Notes: a model not told the origin generated them from the sequence alone. A stretch of DNA of 64,000 bases from Campylobacter geochelonis (GCF_013201685.1 NZ_CP053844.1:1550001-1614000); one strand, 5' to 3'. Shown: positions 36,111 to 46,646, counted from the stretch's first letter. Numbers and translations are program-made.

Positions 36111-37217
36111 TTGATACTTTTTGACAAACGCATTTTAACACATTTTGATTTTATTCAGCCTTTTTTAGTGCTTCCTATTATTATATTATCACACGTTTTA
36201 GTATCTGAAGCAAACCAAATTTTAGCGATGAAACAATATGTCTATTTTAGCATAGGATTTTTAGTATTTATTGTATTTTTTCTTTTTCCTATCCGAAAGA
36301 TTGACTGGCTAATACCATTTATATATTGGATAAATATATTTTTACTAATCAGCGTTGATTTATTTGGAGTAAGCAAGCTTGGGGCACAAAGATGGCTTGA
36401 AATTCCATTTGTTCATTTCACAATCCAACCTAGCGAGATAATGAAACCAGCCTTTATCCTAATGCTTGGATATCTTATCAAACAAACCCCACCGCCACAA
36501 AACGGATATGGAGTTAAGGATTTTGCAAAGATAAGTTTTTATATACTACTTCCTTTTGTTTTGATACTAAAAGAGCCAGATTTAGGAAGCGCGCTCATAC
36601 TTTTACTCTCTGGATATGCTGTGCTTTTTATAATCGGAGTTAATAAAAAGATTTGGCTTACGCTTTTTATACTTATAGGAACTGCGTCGCCAGTTTTGTA
36701 TGAAAATTTACATGATTATCAAAAAAAACGCATAATCGACTTTATATCAGAAGAGCCAAGCTACCACGTAAAACAGTCCATCATCGCTATAGGAAATGGC
36801 GGCATGAGCGGAAAACCACGCGATGAAGCGACTCAAACTCACTTTAAATTTTTACCGATTTCAACGAGTGATTTTATATTTGCTTATAACAGCGAACGCT
36901 TTGGTTTTGTTGGAAACCTCTTTTTAATGGGAATTTACGCACTTTTAATCATACATCTTCTAACGCTTAACTATAAATTAAAAGGCGATTATCTAGCCAG
37001 AGTTGTAACAACCGGACTAGCTTCACTTATATTTATTTACGCCTCTGTTAATATCTCCATGACTATCGGTTTTGCTCCAGTTGTAGGTGTTCCGTTGCCA
37101 TTTTTTAGCTATGGCGGGAGTAGTTTTATAACCTTTATGTGCTTTTTTGGAATTTTACAAAATTTGCTAACATTTAGGTTTGACAAAGAGTATAATTTGA
37201 TTAAATTTAAATTTTAA
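36111..37217 (+). CDS. rodA: Peptidoglycan polymerase RodA
   Basis: RodA is the SEDS glycosyltransferase that polymerises glycan strands for cell elongation together with PBP2. The 368-aa protein has about ten membrane segments; the SEDS motifs are W-L-E-I-P...IQPSEIMKPA, LKEPDLGSAL, Q-S-I-I-A-I-G-N-G-G and GVPLPFFSYGGSS. The start is a TTG with GGGG upstream and a TATAAT box at 36079. It leads a plus-strand unit with the HugZ-like gene and alr. Confidence 0.96.
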   Translation: MILFDKRILTHFDFIQPFLVLPIIILSHVLVSEANQILAMKQYVYFSIGFLVFIVFFLFPIRKIDWLIPFIYWINIFLLISVDLFGVSKLGAQRWLEIPFVHFTIQPSEIMKPAFILMLGYLIKQTPPPQNGYGVKDFAKISFYILLPFVLILKEPDLGSALILLLSGYAVLFIIGVNKKIWLTLFILIGTASPVLYENLHDYQKKRIIDFISEEPSYHVKQSIIAIGNGGMSGKPRDEATQTHFKFLPISTSDFIFAYNSERFGFVGNLFLMGIYALLIIHLLTLNYKLKGDYLARVVTTGLASLIFIYASVNISMTIGFAPVVGVPLPFFSYGGSSFITFMCFFGILQNLLTFRFDKEYNLIKFKF

Positions 37218-37226
37218 AGGAAATAG

Positions 37227-37733
37227 ATGAAAAATATAGATGAAAAAGAGACTCTAGAAGCTGCAAAAGAGCTTATAGACTCGCTTGGTTCGCTTGTGAT
37301 TTCAAGCGTAAATCAAAACGGTGAGCCACTAGCTAGCTACGCGCCATTTGTAAAAGATGATGAGTATAACTTTTATATCTGCATAAGCCCTGTTGCTTTG
37401 CACTTTGAAAATTTACAAACCAGCAAAATCGCCTCTTTGCTTTTTATCGAAGATGAGAGCAAGAGCAAAACTGTTTTTGGCAGAAAACGCCTTTATGGCA
37501 GCTTTGAAGTTGAGAAATTTCAAGAAAATGATGATAGAAGTGGGCAAATTTACGAGCTTTTTGAAGTAAAATTTGGAAGTTCGGCTGGGTTTTTAACAAA
37601 GCTAAGTGATTTTAGAATTTTTAAATTTAGCCCAACTCAAATGAGTCTAGTTTTAGGCTTTGGAGCGGCTTTTAGTATCGATTTTAAAGAGCAGTTATCA
37701 ACACATAAAAGACTAAAAGGACATGGCAAATAA
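37227..37733 (+). CDS. HugZ-like haem/flavin-binding split-barrel protein
   Basis: A 168-aa protein of the pyridoxamine 5'-phosphate oxidase-like split-barrel fold. The N-terminal half has ISSVNQNGEPLASYAPFV, and the end shows G-F-G-A-A-F-S-I ... H-K-R-L-K-G-H-G, resembling the C-terminal haem-ligating tail of HugZ-type haem-utilisation proteins. It is shorter than the ~250-aa HugZ, so haem degradation is possible but not shown. AAAGGA precedes the ATG. It overlaps alr by 11 bp. No haem-uptake genes are adjacent. Confidence 0.78.
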   Translation: MKNIDEKETLEAAKELIDSLGSLVISSVNQNGEPLASYAPFVKDDEYNFYICISPVALHFENLQTSKIASLLFIEDESKSKTVFGRKRLYGSFEVEKFQENDDRSGQIYELFEVKFGSSAGFLTKLSDFRIFKFSPTQMSLVLGFGAAFSIDFKEQLSTHKRLKGHGK

Positions 37734-38877
37734 TCTTATGAAAAGTTCTGATATAAAATTTGTAACTTGGGCTGAGATAAATTTAGATAACCTAAAACAC
37801 AACTTTTTACTTCTTAAGTCCTTTTTATCGCCAAAAACGAAGTATTGTGGTGTAGTAAAAGCAAACGCTTATGGACATGGAAGCGTTGAAATTTCGCGAT
37901 TTTATGAAAAAATTGGAGCTGATTATCTTGCTGTGGCTAGACTTGAAGAGGGGCTGGAGCTAAGAGAAAATGGTATAAAGCTCCCTATAATTTTGCTTGG
38001 CTATACAGATACTAAAAACTGCCAACTAGCGGCTAAAAATGGCATCGAACTATCTGTTTTTAGCTACGAAATGGCAAAAGATTTAAGCGAGATTTTGGGC
38101 GAAAATCAAGTCAAGGTGCATATCAAACTAGACACTGGAATGTCGCGGATAGGATTTGTCGTAAATGACGAAAGTAGCGCAAATTTAGCCATTAGCGAAA
38201 TAGAAAAAATCTCAAATTTAAAAAATATAAAAATAGTCGGACTTTTCACGCATTTTGCACAAGCCGATGATGATGAGTTTAGAAATTTGCAACTCAAACG
38301 ATACAAAATGGTAGCCGATAAACTAGATATTTACACAAAACACGTATCAAACTCTATAGCGATGGTTGGTAAAAAAGAGTGTGAGTTTGATATGGTGCGG
38401 GCTGGAATTTGCGCTTATGGCTTTTTGCCAGCGCCAAATTTAAATCTTGATTTAAAGACGGTTATGAGCCTTAAAACCACAGTTGCAAATGTCAAAACCC
38501 TACCGCCAAACTCGCCTATAAGCTATGGTTGCACTTACCACACGAGTCAAAGTGAGAAAATCGCGACTATTTCTATAGGATACGCCGATGGATTTTTACG
38601 CTCGCAAAAAGAGCCAAAAGTCTTGATTAGCGGTGTTTTGTGTGATGTTGTTGGGCGAGTTTGTATGGATCAATGCATGGTAAAAGTGCCAAATGAGCTT
38701 GATGTTAAAATGGGCGATGAAGTTGTTATTTTTGGTGATGGTTTACTAAGCGCAACAGATGTCGCAAAACGGTGGGAAAGCATTGATTATGAGGTGGTTT
38801 GCGCGGTTTCTAGGCGAGTCGCAAGGGTTTATAAAGAAGGTGAAAAAGTTGTAAAAGTGGTTGAGTATTTGGTCTAA
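37723..38877 (+). CDS. alr: Alanine racemase
   Basis: PLP-dependent racemase that supplies D-alanine for peptidoglycan. The 384-aa protein carries the PLP lysine in VKANAYGHG (Lys46 from this start), the GMSRIGF segment, SIGYADGF and the catalytic-Tyr region SYGCTYHT. The first ATG (37723) lies inside the HugZ-like gene with AAAGGA almost touching it; an ATG at 37738 is an alternative start. Its place after rodA fits the cell-wall theme. Confidence 0.94.
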   Translation: MANNLMKSSDIKFVTWAEINLDNLKHNFLLLKSFLSPKTKYCGVVKANAYGHGSVEISRFYEKIGADYLAVARLEEGLELRENGIKLPIILLGYTDTKNCQLAAKNGIELSVFSYEMAKDLSEILGENQVKVHIKLDTGMSRIGFVVNDESSANLAISEIEKISNLKNIKIVGLFTHFAQADDDEFRNLQLKRYKMVADKLDIYTKHVSNSIAMVGKKECEFDMVRAGICAYGFLPAPNLNLDLKTVMSLKTTVANVKTLPPNSPISYGCTYHTSQSEKIATISIGYADGFLRSQKEPKVLISGVLCDVVGRVCMDQCMVKVPNELDVKMGDEVVIFGDGLLSATDVAKRWESIDYEVVCAVSRRVARVYKEGEKVVKVVEYLV

Positions 38878-39061
38878 AATTTATAAAAAGCGCTAATACA
38901 TTAAAAAATTTAATCAAACATCGACAAGATAACTAGCTTAAAAATTTTGTCATAATGCTTTGCATTTAAAATTATTTATTTTTATATTATTTTAATATTT
39001 AATAAATAATTTTAATTTTATAAAAAAGTATAGTTAAGAATTTAGGATAGAAATTTAAATT

Positions 39062-39078
39062 GGCTCAAAACAAGTTAA
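39062..39078 (+). repeat. Left terminal inverted repeat of the IS
   Basis: GGCTCAAAACAAGTTAA; it pairs with the copy at 39814-39830 with two mismatches. The remnant transposase frame ends inside this repeat, which is common in compact IS elements. Confidence 0.8.
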
Positions 39079-39786
39079 GCGGATTTTCTCTTATCAATTT
39101 AAGTAAAATTTGATATAAGTTTTCTCTGTTATTAAACCTAAATTCACACTCTTTTAAGTGCAATATAAAATTATCTTTTTTATGCCTTTAAATTTACTTA
39201 ACCTATGCTTTGCATAACCCCAGAAATTCTCTATACCATTTATGTGATTTTTACCATTAGCGAATTCATTTTTGCAGTGTTTTATACGGTAATGAGCTTT
39301 TGCTCCATAATCCACTAAACCATCATAAGCTCTGCAACTATCAGAGTAAATAATACTCTCATTTAGCTCACTAAACTCTCTTAATATTGACACTAGCTCA
39401 CTTGCACTGCAGTTTTTAACTACTTGTGTATAGACCTTACCATTCTTGTTTTAACATACCAAATACTAGTTGTTTATTAGCTGCACCTATGCCTCTTTTG
39501 CCTCTTACTCTTTTAGCTCCTTCTATTTACAGTTACTAGCAAAGCGAAGTAAAAAGTAGCTTTCATCTATTTCTATCTCGCCATCAAATTTAGAAATTTT
39601 CTCGCATTCTTGTGCCATTAAAATTCTTATATCTTTTAGAATTTTATTGATAGAATTTCTAGAAGTATTACAAATTTTAGCTATCTTTACAGCTTCTAAA
39701 TCAAGGCAAAAATACTTGAGAATTTCACAAAATTTCTTTTCAGAAATTCGGGAACGGTATATGTATTTGTTTTTCATCGACAGCAT
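39065..39786 (-). pseudogene. IS1595/ISXO2-like transposase, broken by several lesions
   Basis: The N-terminal part (39523-39786) reads a helix-turn-helix-like segment and GEIEIDESYF. Then about 32 extra nt with a stop codon interrupt the frame before GAKRVRGKRGIGAANKQ. A second frameshift follows near 39440 before NGKVYTQVV, and a third in an A-run near 39180 switches KFKGIKK into DNFILHLKECEFRFNN. In between, YSDSCRAYDGL and the NGIENFWGYAKHRL motif (DDE-type core with the final E/N) are intact. The gene cannot make a functional transposase. Confidence 0.85.
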
Positions 39787-39813
39787 AGTAGTTAAAAACC
39801 CCTTTAAAAGTTT

Positions 39814-39830
39814 TTAATTTGTCTTGAGCC
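39814..39830 (-). repeat. Right terminal inverted repeat of the IS
   Basis: Reads GGCTCAAGACAAATTAA on the minus strand, matching the left end with two mismatches. Confidence 0.8.
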
Positions 39831-40002
39831 TTTTAAAAATAAATTTGACCCATAAAACCCAAAATATAAACAAGCAAAACGCATATAACTTCATAAAATC
39901 CATTTATAAATGACAATTAAAATTTGCTTTGTTAAATTATTTTATTTATAAATGGATAAATTTTGTTTTATAAAATGCTTTTTTATGCCTAAATTTAGTA
40001 TT

Positions 40003-40716
40003 TTAATCCCACCAAAAATACCAAAATGTCGAACCTTCTAACTCTTTAGCAAGCGAGCCAATCGTGCCATCTTCGCTACACTGCTCAACTCGATCTGTGC
40101 AGAAAAAATGATGCTCGCAAGCTAGGCGAAGAAGCTCATCTTTGCTTAGTTTTGGCGGATTTTCGCCGACAAAAAACTCAAGCTCATCGCTACTTATCGC
40201 GCATGGCACTGCACCATATTTCTCAAACCAAAGCTTAGCAACCGCCATCATAGTAAGCGCATCTGGGCAACTGTTCCACCCACCAAATGGCAAATAAGCA
40301 AAAATCTCCCAAGGATTTTTCACAGGAATTTTAGCTAAAATCAACTTTTTTGTAAGCTTTGTTTCGTGATTCCAAATACTAATAGGCTGATTTAGGCTCT
40401 CAGCGCTACTTTTAAATTTGCCAATCACCTCTTTGTTATCTTTAATTTCATTAAAATATCTAGTAAACTCAGCTCTAGCATTTGGCATTTTAGCGCTTAA
40501 AACGCTTTTTGGACTATCAAGCGACAAAGTATCTTGTAAAGCTTCTAAAAGCGTGTCACTTACACTTAAAATCACAGGCATAAATCCGCGTTTTTTGCCA
40601 AGCTCTAACTCCTTAAAATACGCCTTCATAACCAACATATCATCATCAAGTCCAGCTTCAAATACTTCGCATTCACAGCCAATAGTTTTAATCATCTCAT
40701 CTGTTATCTTACTCAT
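40003..40716 (-). CDS. DUF4253 domain protein
   Basis: A 237-aa soluble protein of unknown function. The C-terminal half has the DUF4253-type pattern P-W-E-I-F-A-Y-L-P-F-G-G-W-N-S-C-P, then EKYGAVPCAISSDELEFFV and a Phe/Trp-rich end (FWYFWWD). Such proteins often turn up as immunity or neighbouring genes in polymorphic-toxin loci of other bacteria, but no toxin gene is adjacent here. AAAGGAGG precedes the ATG. It stands alone downstream of the IS remnant and may be an accessory gene. Confidence 0.82.
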   Translation of the reverse strand: MSKITDEMIKTIGCECEVFEAGLDDDMLVMKAYFKELELGKKRGFMPVILSVSDTLLEALQDTLSLDSPKSVLSAKMPNARAEFTRYFNEIKDNKEVIGKFKSSAESLNQPISIWNHETKLTKKLILAKIPVKNPWEIFAYLPFGGWNSCPDALTMMAVAKLWFEKYGAVPCAISSDELEFFVGENPPKLSKDELLRLACEHHFFCTDRVEQCSEDGTIGSLAKELEGSTFWYFWWD

Positions 40717-41576
40717 TTTAGCCTCCTTTTATTTTAAAATTATAGCAAAAAGCATAGTTAAATTTGACTTTGAAAGGCAGAATATAAATTTTTAAAATAT
40801 TTCTAACTAATTTTAAAAACCAAATAGCTAAAAATAAATGGACTTTGATAATTACGCAAAGCAAATACGCTCACAAATAATACAAATGAAGTAGTGCTAA
40901 AATTTATTTTTACGATTAGCACTGCTATATGATGTAGGCTACTAAACAATTTTTAGATATCACAAATCGCGTTAAACCTTTAATACTGCGCGAAATTTAA
41001 CCACATTAAGCGGAGCAAAAAAACGCTAAATATCATATAAAAACACAACATGCGAGATATTAAATTTGCGCAATATTTTATATCTTAATATCACCTACAC
41101 AAACAAGCAAAACTTATCTGCTATATAATACTAATAAATTTAAAAATCCCAGAAGAACTTAGAAACCATCATTATTGAAGATTTGCAAACGCAGATGAAA
41201 TTTCTAAAATCATATCAAATGCAATAAGCCAAGAACGCACTTTAGATAATTTAAATTTATAAATTACATAAAAAACAAGATTTTACACAACTAATAAAAA
41301 TCTCAAAACGCTAAATTTAGCCTTATTTCAAACCGTTTTTATTTTACTAAATTTACTATCAAACTTTTAAAATCATCCCAGCCACAACAAGCAAAATAAC
41401 GATATTTAACTAAATTTAAAGCTAAATTTTGCATTTTACAAAACCACGCCGCATTACTTTATAATAAATTCAAAATAACATTTTAAATTTATATAACTTT
41501 ATATTTTTATAATTTATCTATTAAAACAATTTATAAGCAATCTGTAAAATAAATTTAAAAGCAAATCAAGATGAAT
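40717..41576. other. Non-coding region with a possible decayed ORF
   Basis: About 860 bp without an intact gene. On the plus strand at about 41130-41262 one frame reads INLKIPEELRNHHY, a TGA stop, then RFANADEISKIISNAISQE and ends in TAA. The composition looks like former coding sequence; I cannot name the family. Upstream, a short ATG frame at 40849 begins MDFDNYAKQIRSQIIQMK and stops. The rest is AT-rich without recognisable signals. Confidence 0.45.
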
Positions 41577-42782
41577 TTAATAACTGCTTCTAAACCTAAA
41601 TTGTCCCTTTTTAAGCACATTCCAAAACCCAGCCACGCCAAAAATCCACTTATTTTCTATAAAATTTTTCAAAAACGCTGCTGGCTCGCCAGTTATTCCC
41701 TTGCCAAATGCCATTCCAATGGCATCTGTGTGACCGATAGAGCAAACAGTTCCTCGATGTTTAAACTTAAATTTAGTTTTAAGCTCCTCGCCATTAACCA
41801 ACTTTATAAGGTTTAAACCACAGTATTCGCCCATCTGTGAGGCAAGTTGTGCTGTTGGCGCGTGTATGATATCGCGATCGTTTGCTATCGCGCAGTCTCC
41901 TAGCACAAACACATCTTCATATCCTGGCAGTTGCAAGAACTCATTTACTTCGATTCTTGAAGCTCTAGTTTCTAAATTTGAGTCTTTTATAACCGAACTT
42001 CCCTTAACTCCAGCCGTCCAAAGCACGGTGTTTGCCTTGATTTCATAGGTTGATTTATCTGCATTTTCTATCACAACGCCATCTTTTTGACACTCTATAA
42101 CATTTCCAGCAACGACATTTACTCCTAGTTTTTCAAGCTTTTCTTTTGCTATTTGACTTAAATCCGCCCTAAACATAGGCAAAATATGCTCCGAACGCCC
42201 AATTAAATGAATTTTAACCAACTTTTTATCTATCCCACACATTTCGCACAAATTCTTAGCGTGATTTGCAAGCTCAGCCGCAAATTCAACTCCAGTAAAT
42301 CCACTCCCGCATACCACAAAAACGAGATCTTTTTCATCCATGTGATATCTGTAATCTTTAAATTTCGTTTCGATATGATGTCTTAGTCTTAAAGCTTCAT
42401 TAAGCGTAGAGAGTTTAAAAGCGTATTCGTTTACACCTTTTAAGTTAAAATCATTTGGCTCAAATCCGAGCGAAATCACCAAATAATCGTATTTATAACA
42501 GGCCAACTCGCCAGAAATTTGCCTGTTTTTGATATCTATTTTAGTTATTGTATCTTTAAAAAAACTGAAATTTTTGCGCTTTAAAAGATGGCGATAAAAT
42601 ATCCTAGCCTTTCTAGCACTATACGTTCCAACGGCAATCTTGTGCAAAAGCGTTGTTGGATAGTGATAGTCGTGCTTACTGATAAGTTCGACGCTAACAT
42701 CTTCGTTTTCTAGCTTTTTTTGTAGAGTCGTAGCGCACTTTAGACCACCATAACCGCCACCTAAAATCAAAATATTTTTCAC
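41577..42782 (-). CDS. NDH-2-like NAD(P)/FAD-dependent oxidoreductase
   Basis: A two-dinucleotide-fold flavoprotein of about 401 aa. The FAD site is ILGGGYGGLKCA at the N-terminus, the NAD site is VCGSGFTGVEFAAEL (~residues 155-170), and a C-terminal VLGDCAIA...PTAQLASQMGEY motif is typical of type II NADH:quinone dehydrogenases. There is no obvious CxxC as in sulfide:quinone reductases. The frame opens with GTG at 42788 but a GTG at 42782 lies 7 nt from an AAAGGG site and is preferred. It is a single-gene unit. The electron acceptor is inferred from the family. Confidence 0.85.
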   Translation of the reverse strand: MKNILILGGGYGGLKCATTLQKKLENEDVSVELISKHDYHYPTTLLHKIAVGTYSARKARIFYRHLLKRKNFSFFKDTITKIDIKNRQISGELACYKYDYLVISLGFEPNDFNLKGVNEYAFKLSTLNEALRLRHHIETKFKDYRYHMDEKDLVFVVCGSGFTGVEFAAELANHAKNLCEMCGIDKKLVKIHLIGRSEHILPMFRADLSQIAKEKLEKLGVNVVAGNVIECQKDGVVIENADKSTYEIKANTVLWTAGVKGSSVIKDSNLETRASRIEVNEFLQLPGYEDVFVLGDCAIANDRDIIHAPTAQLASQMGEYCGLNLIKLVNGEELKTKFKFKHRGTVCSIGHTDAIGMAFGKGITGEPAAFLKNFIENKWIFGVAGFWNVLKKGQFRFRSSY

Positions 42783-44340
42783 ACTCACCCTTTAAATTTT
42801 TCTAATATTGTATGATATTTTCATAGAATTTTCAGTAAATTTAAAAAGGTGACAAAAATATTAAATTTAATTAAAGTTTATATGTTCTATACCCTTTGTA
42901 TGTTTTTAGTTAAATTTATTGTTGATATATTGATTTTATGATACTGGTGGATTTTTAAATTTGCTTTTTTATTCTATTTTATTTTTTGCATAATATTATG
43001 ATAACAAAATTTTATTTTTACCACACCCTACACGGCTCAAACTTAAAACAAAAACTACGAAATAATTTATCAAATTTCACTTTCAAATAAAACTCTTACG
43101 TTTTGAAATTAAAATTTTATAAATATTTTATAATCAAATTTATTAAACTTAATTTATTTAAATAATTTATCTGAAACAGGCAAGATGTAAATTTAATACC
43201 TCACTAGACTAAAGAATTTTTTATGCTATCAAACTATATAATGATTTTAAGATAGAACGGACTTTTTTAGCTTTATATAAAATTAGCACCTATAATCTAT
43301 AAATTTCTTTAGCTTAACTATATAAATATATGCCACTATAAACTACACCTTTTAAAATCAAACAAATTTAAAGGCAGTATTTTAATATAAATAAAACTCT
43401 ACATTTTTATAATCATTTCTAAATTTAAGTTTTAGTATAAAAAGCTAAGCTATTTTTACAAGCCAAATTTATTTAACTACCTAAAAAACTGAAACATTAT
43501 ATGAATTTATTTAATTTAATACAACCTTTACACCTGCTAGATATGTTGGTTGCCTTTTATTTTAGCTACCTAAAAACACTTATTAGCGTTGCAAAACAAG
43601 ATATGCTATCAACTAGGACAAAATACTTATCCACCATGAAAATATTTTATTAACTTCACAACGTATTGATTAATATCTGATAGCAAGCTGCTAGCTATTT
43701 GCAAGACACTCTCTATAAAATCCCAGATAGCAAATTTGCAAAATCTAAGATTTTTAAATAGGCTTACTTAATCAACTAGTTACTGTTTAATTACCATAGC
43801 TTATACCAGATATTTTGAAACTATATGTTGCATTTATTAAAACTACTGTATAAGCGCATTACTACTACAACTATTATATAAAAGCATATAGCTGTTTATT
43901 AATTTTGGTAAGCCAAAGTAAATTGCATTAACATTTTTATTTGGGCTATCATATAAGTTTATACAGCAACTATCTTTTGATATATTTTGACTAAACTTGC
44001 TACTATAAACTTATGGTGTTTATTAGCCCTTGTAGCTAAGCATAATATCAAAAATATCAAACAAGCCTTTTTAATCAGCTAGATATACAACCACTTATTA
44101 CCATTATAGTATAAAGAGCTTATGCAGATATCTTTTATCTAACTATATAGCTATCTTTTAAGATATAACTCAACTATTTGCAAATGTCTTTAACATATAA
44201 CTTAACAAACTAAAGAATTTATTTAAATTTTTAGCCCACCATACAACTATGTATATAGTTTGCTAATAACCTCATATATAGCAGCTAAGCCATATATGAT
44301 TTTACAGTATAAGCAACCTATATATGACTTATATTTTTAT
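42783..44340. other. Long non-coding AT-rich region before the ComEA-like gene
   Basis: About 1.55 kb with stops in all frames and no supported gene, tRNA or known RNA. The segment near 43702-43790 (TATTTGCAAGACACTC..., then AATCAACTAGTTACTGT) resembles, in diverged form, a segment at 46263-46350 on the other side of the ComEA-like gene. This suggests old duplicated and decaying DNA. Several short ATATAG/CTATAT-rich palindromic stretches are present. Confidence 0.5.
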
Positions 44341-44772
44341 CTACTTCTCTTTTGTATCAAGCTTAGTTGCTTTATCTATCTTAGCTTTGCTATCATTTAT
44401 TGCTTTATCTTTTGATTTTTCACTCTTTTCTTTAGCTTTTTTGACCTTTTTATCAGCTGACTTTATCAACTTATCGCTTTTTTCTTTGATACTTTTTTTA
44501 GCTTTTTCTTTAACAGTAGTTTCGCCTTTTATATCTATATCTGATTTTAAAGCATTAAAGGTTTTATCTCCTATGCCATTTACACTTTTAATATCTTCAA
44601 TTGATTTAAAAGGGGTAGCCTCTCTGTGCTTTATAATAGCTTCTGCTTTTATATCTCCTATACCTTCTAAACTCATAAGCTCATCTTTTGTGGCTGTGTT
44701 TATATTAACAGCTGCAAACACAAATGTTGTTAAAGCACCAAAGATTAATGCTAACTTTAAAATAAATTTCAT
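44341..44772 (-). CDS. ComEA-like helix-hairpin-helix DNA-binding protein
   Basis: A 143-aa secreted protein: signal peptide (residues 1-20), then a ComEA-type double helix-hairpin-helix domain (VNINTATKDELMSLEGIGDIKA, VNGIGDKTF), then a long Lys/Asp/Glu/Ser-rich tail of about 60 residues. ComEA proteins bind incoming DNA in the periplasm during natural transformation, so a DNA-uptake role is plausible. The charged tail is not part of typical ComEA proteins. It is isolated in non-coding DNA, with no other competence genes beside it. Confidence 0.83.
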   Translation of the reverse strand: MKFILKLALIFGALTTFVFAAVNINTATKDELMSLEGIGDIKAEAIIKHREATPFKSIEDIKSVNGIGDKTFNALKSDIDIKGETTVKEKAKKSIKEKSDKLIKSADKKVKKAKEKSEKSKDKAINDSKAKIDKATKLDTKEK

Positions 44773-44920
44773 AATTATCCTTTTTTATAAATATTATTTA
44801 TTATATAGATTAATGGTTAATATCCGATAAATTTATCTCATTATTATAAAAATAGTTTGAATTTATCTTTTGACTTGGATAAATTTGTATATTAATATGT
44901 AAAAAATAGTTTGTTTTATT

Positions 44921-45209
44921 TTGTTTTACGCTATGTGATTTGTTATAGCTATAGTAGTAAATTTTTATGATATTAAATTTATCAGTTTGTGTTTGGTATA
45001 AATTTAAAAGCTTTAATATATTTTGTTTAGAAACTAGTTTTGGATATGTTTTATCATAAAGTATTTTACGCTATGTGATTTGTTATAACTATAGTAGTAA
45101 ATTTCTATGATATTAAATTTATCAGTTTGTGTTTGGTATAAACCTAAAAGCTTTAATGTATTTTACTTAGAAACTAGTTTTGGATATGTTTTATCATAAA
45201 GTATTTTGC
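44921..45209. repeat. Tandem duplication, two copies of about 140 bp
   Basis: The block beginning TTTTACGCTATGTGATTTG at about 44925 recurs 140 bp later at about 45065. Both copies contain TTATCAGTTTGTGTTTGG and AAACTAGTTTTGGATATG, with only a handful of differences (for example ATAGCT versus ATAACT). No coding frame runs through it. Confidence 0.85.
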
Positions 45210-46646
45210 GGTAAATAGTTAATTAAGTCTAGTAGAGATTTTACAAATTTATGCTCTAGGATTTTGTAGGAAGTATTTTAAAAATATTTTAATACCAAAG
45301 AATGCTTAAGTTTTCTAAGGATTAGAATAAATCCAATATCTTTATAAAATTATCATACCAAAAATAAATCAAAAATTATATAAACAAGCTCTAAATTACA
45401 ATTTTAGTGTTATTTCACTATAGATAAAATTTTACTTAAATTGATTTGCTTAAGATAACTGTAAGAAAAATCTTTTTATGTTGATTTAAACTATTAATTT
45501 TGCTCAAATTTAAAGATAGTAAGTAGTTATTACTATATCAATACTTATGATTTTATTTTGTATTCATTTTATAGTTTCAAGCTCCATTCTTTAACTAAAT
45601 TTAACATACTTTTAAATCTTTAAAACTTATATTATTTAAAAAAATTCAATAATTTTAAGATTTTAATTTACAATCAAAGACTTTACTTAGAAACTAACCA
45701 ACACTACAATAACGAATATCTTTTGATGATGAGGAGCTGATAGTTTAAAAACCAAATAACCTTGCAATAAACTAGCATAACGTAGGAAATCTTATAAATT
45801 TAATCAACAATAAATCTCAATAACTCATCTTTTAGGTTTATACCTATTCAAATGATAATTTATATAATAAAGCTTTATTAAGATTAATTTATTTAAGATA
45901 CATAGCACACAAATATATAAACTCTAATATCACTTTTAATATACAAATAAACAGTAAGGATATAGTAAAAGTTATATAAGCTCTTGACTTTAATCTAATA
46001 ATCTAATCAATCAAATATAAACTTAACATCATACTATAGTCTAGCAAAAACCACTGCTTTATAACATTTACACTTTTAGATATTTTATCTTAAACAGTTT
46101 TTTTAATCTAGCATAAAAAGTTTAATCTCTTTTGCACTTTTAATACCACATCTATACCATCATAGCTTAGCTCTAGCCTTCTCTTGTGCTTATGTGTTTA
46201 CTTTAATTACCATAATTATTCACTCTACTATAATTTTTTAACTATTATCAAGCATTTTAAATATTTGCAAGATACTCTTTATAAAATAAAATCCTAGAAT
46301 GTGAACTTATAAAATCTCTAACTAGACTTAATCAATTGTTTACTATACTTAAAAAAGCACAAATTTAAACTTCAACGATAAAAAACTATATTAAAGTAGA
46401 CAGTCTGTATTAATAAAAATAAGCCATATAAAGATACAATCTGTATTAATTAAGAACGTATACTAATAAAGAGAATATAATTTAAAAAAGCCATAGCAAA
46501 TTTTACTTAAATCAACAAGAAAAAATCTTTAGCTTATCTTAATACTATCAATCAAATTTTTAGTCAAATTTGATAAAAAATACCAAATTTATATTAACTA
46601 TATGATTAAACTGTTTTAAACATAGAGATATTATAAAATATATAAA

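Larger units (their letters stand above)
39062..39830 (-). mobile_element. Decayed IS1595-family insertion sequence (about 769 bp)
   Basis: Imperfect terminal inverted repeats bound the element: GGCTCAAAACAAGTTAA at 39062-39078 and, on the other strand, GGCTCAAGACAAATTAA ending at 39830 (2 mismatches in 17). The interior is a broken ISXO2-like DDE transposase gene. IS1595-type elements generally make 8-bp target duplications; the flanks here (TTTAAATT and TTTTAAAA) are both AT-rich but not identical, so a duplication is not demonstrated. It sits between alr and a DUF4253 gene. The family call comes from the transposase motifs. Confidence 0.82.

Noticed and set aside
39054-39838. 8-bp target-site duplication around the IS
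   Set aside because: The flanks TTTAAATT and TTTTAAAA are only similar, and AT-rich DNA makes chance resemblance likely.
44324-44830. A 168-aa hydrophobic plus-strand frame over the ComEA-like gene
   Set aside because: It is the antisense of a signal peptide, HhH domain and Lys-rich tail on the other strand, which has clear motifs.
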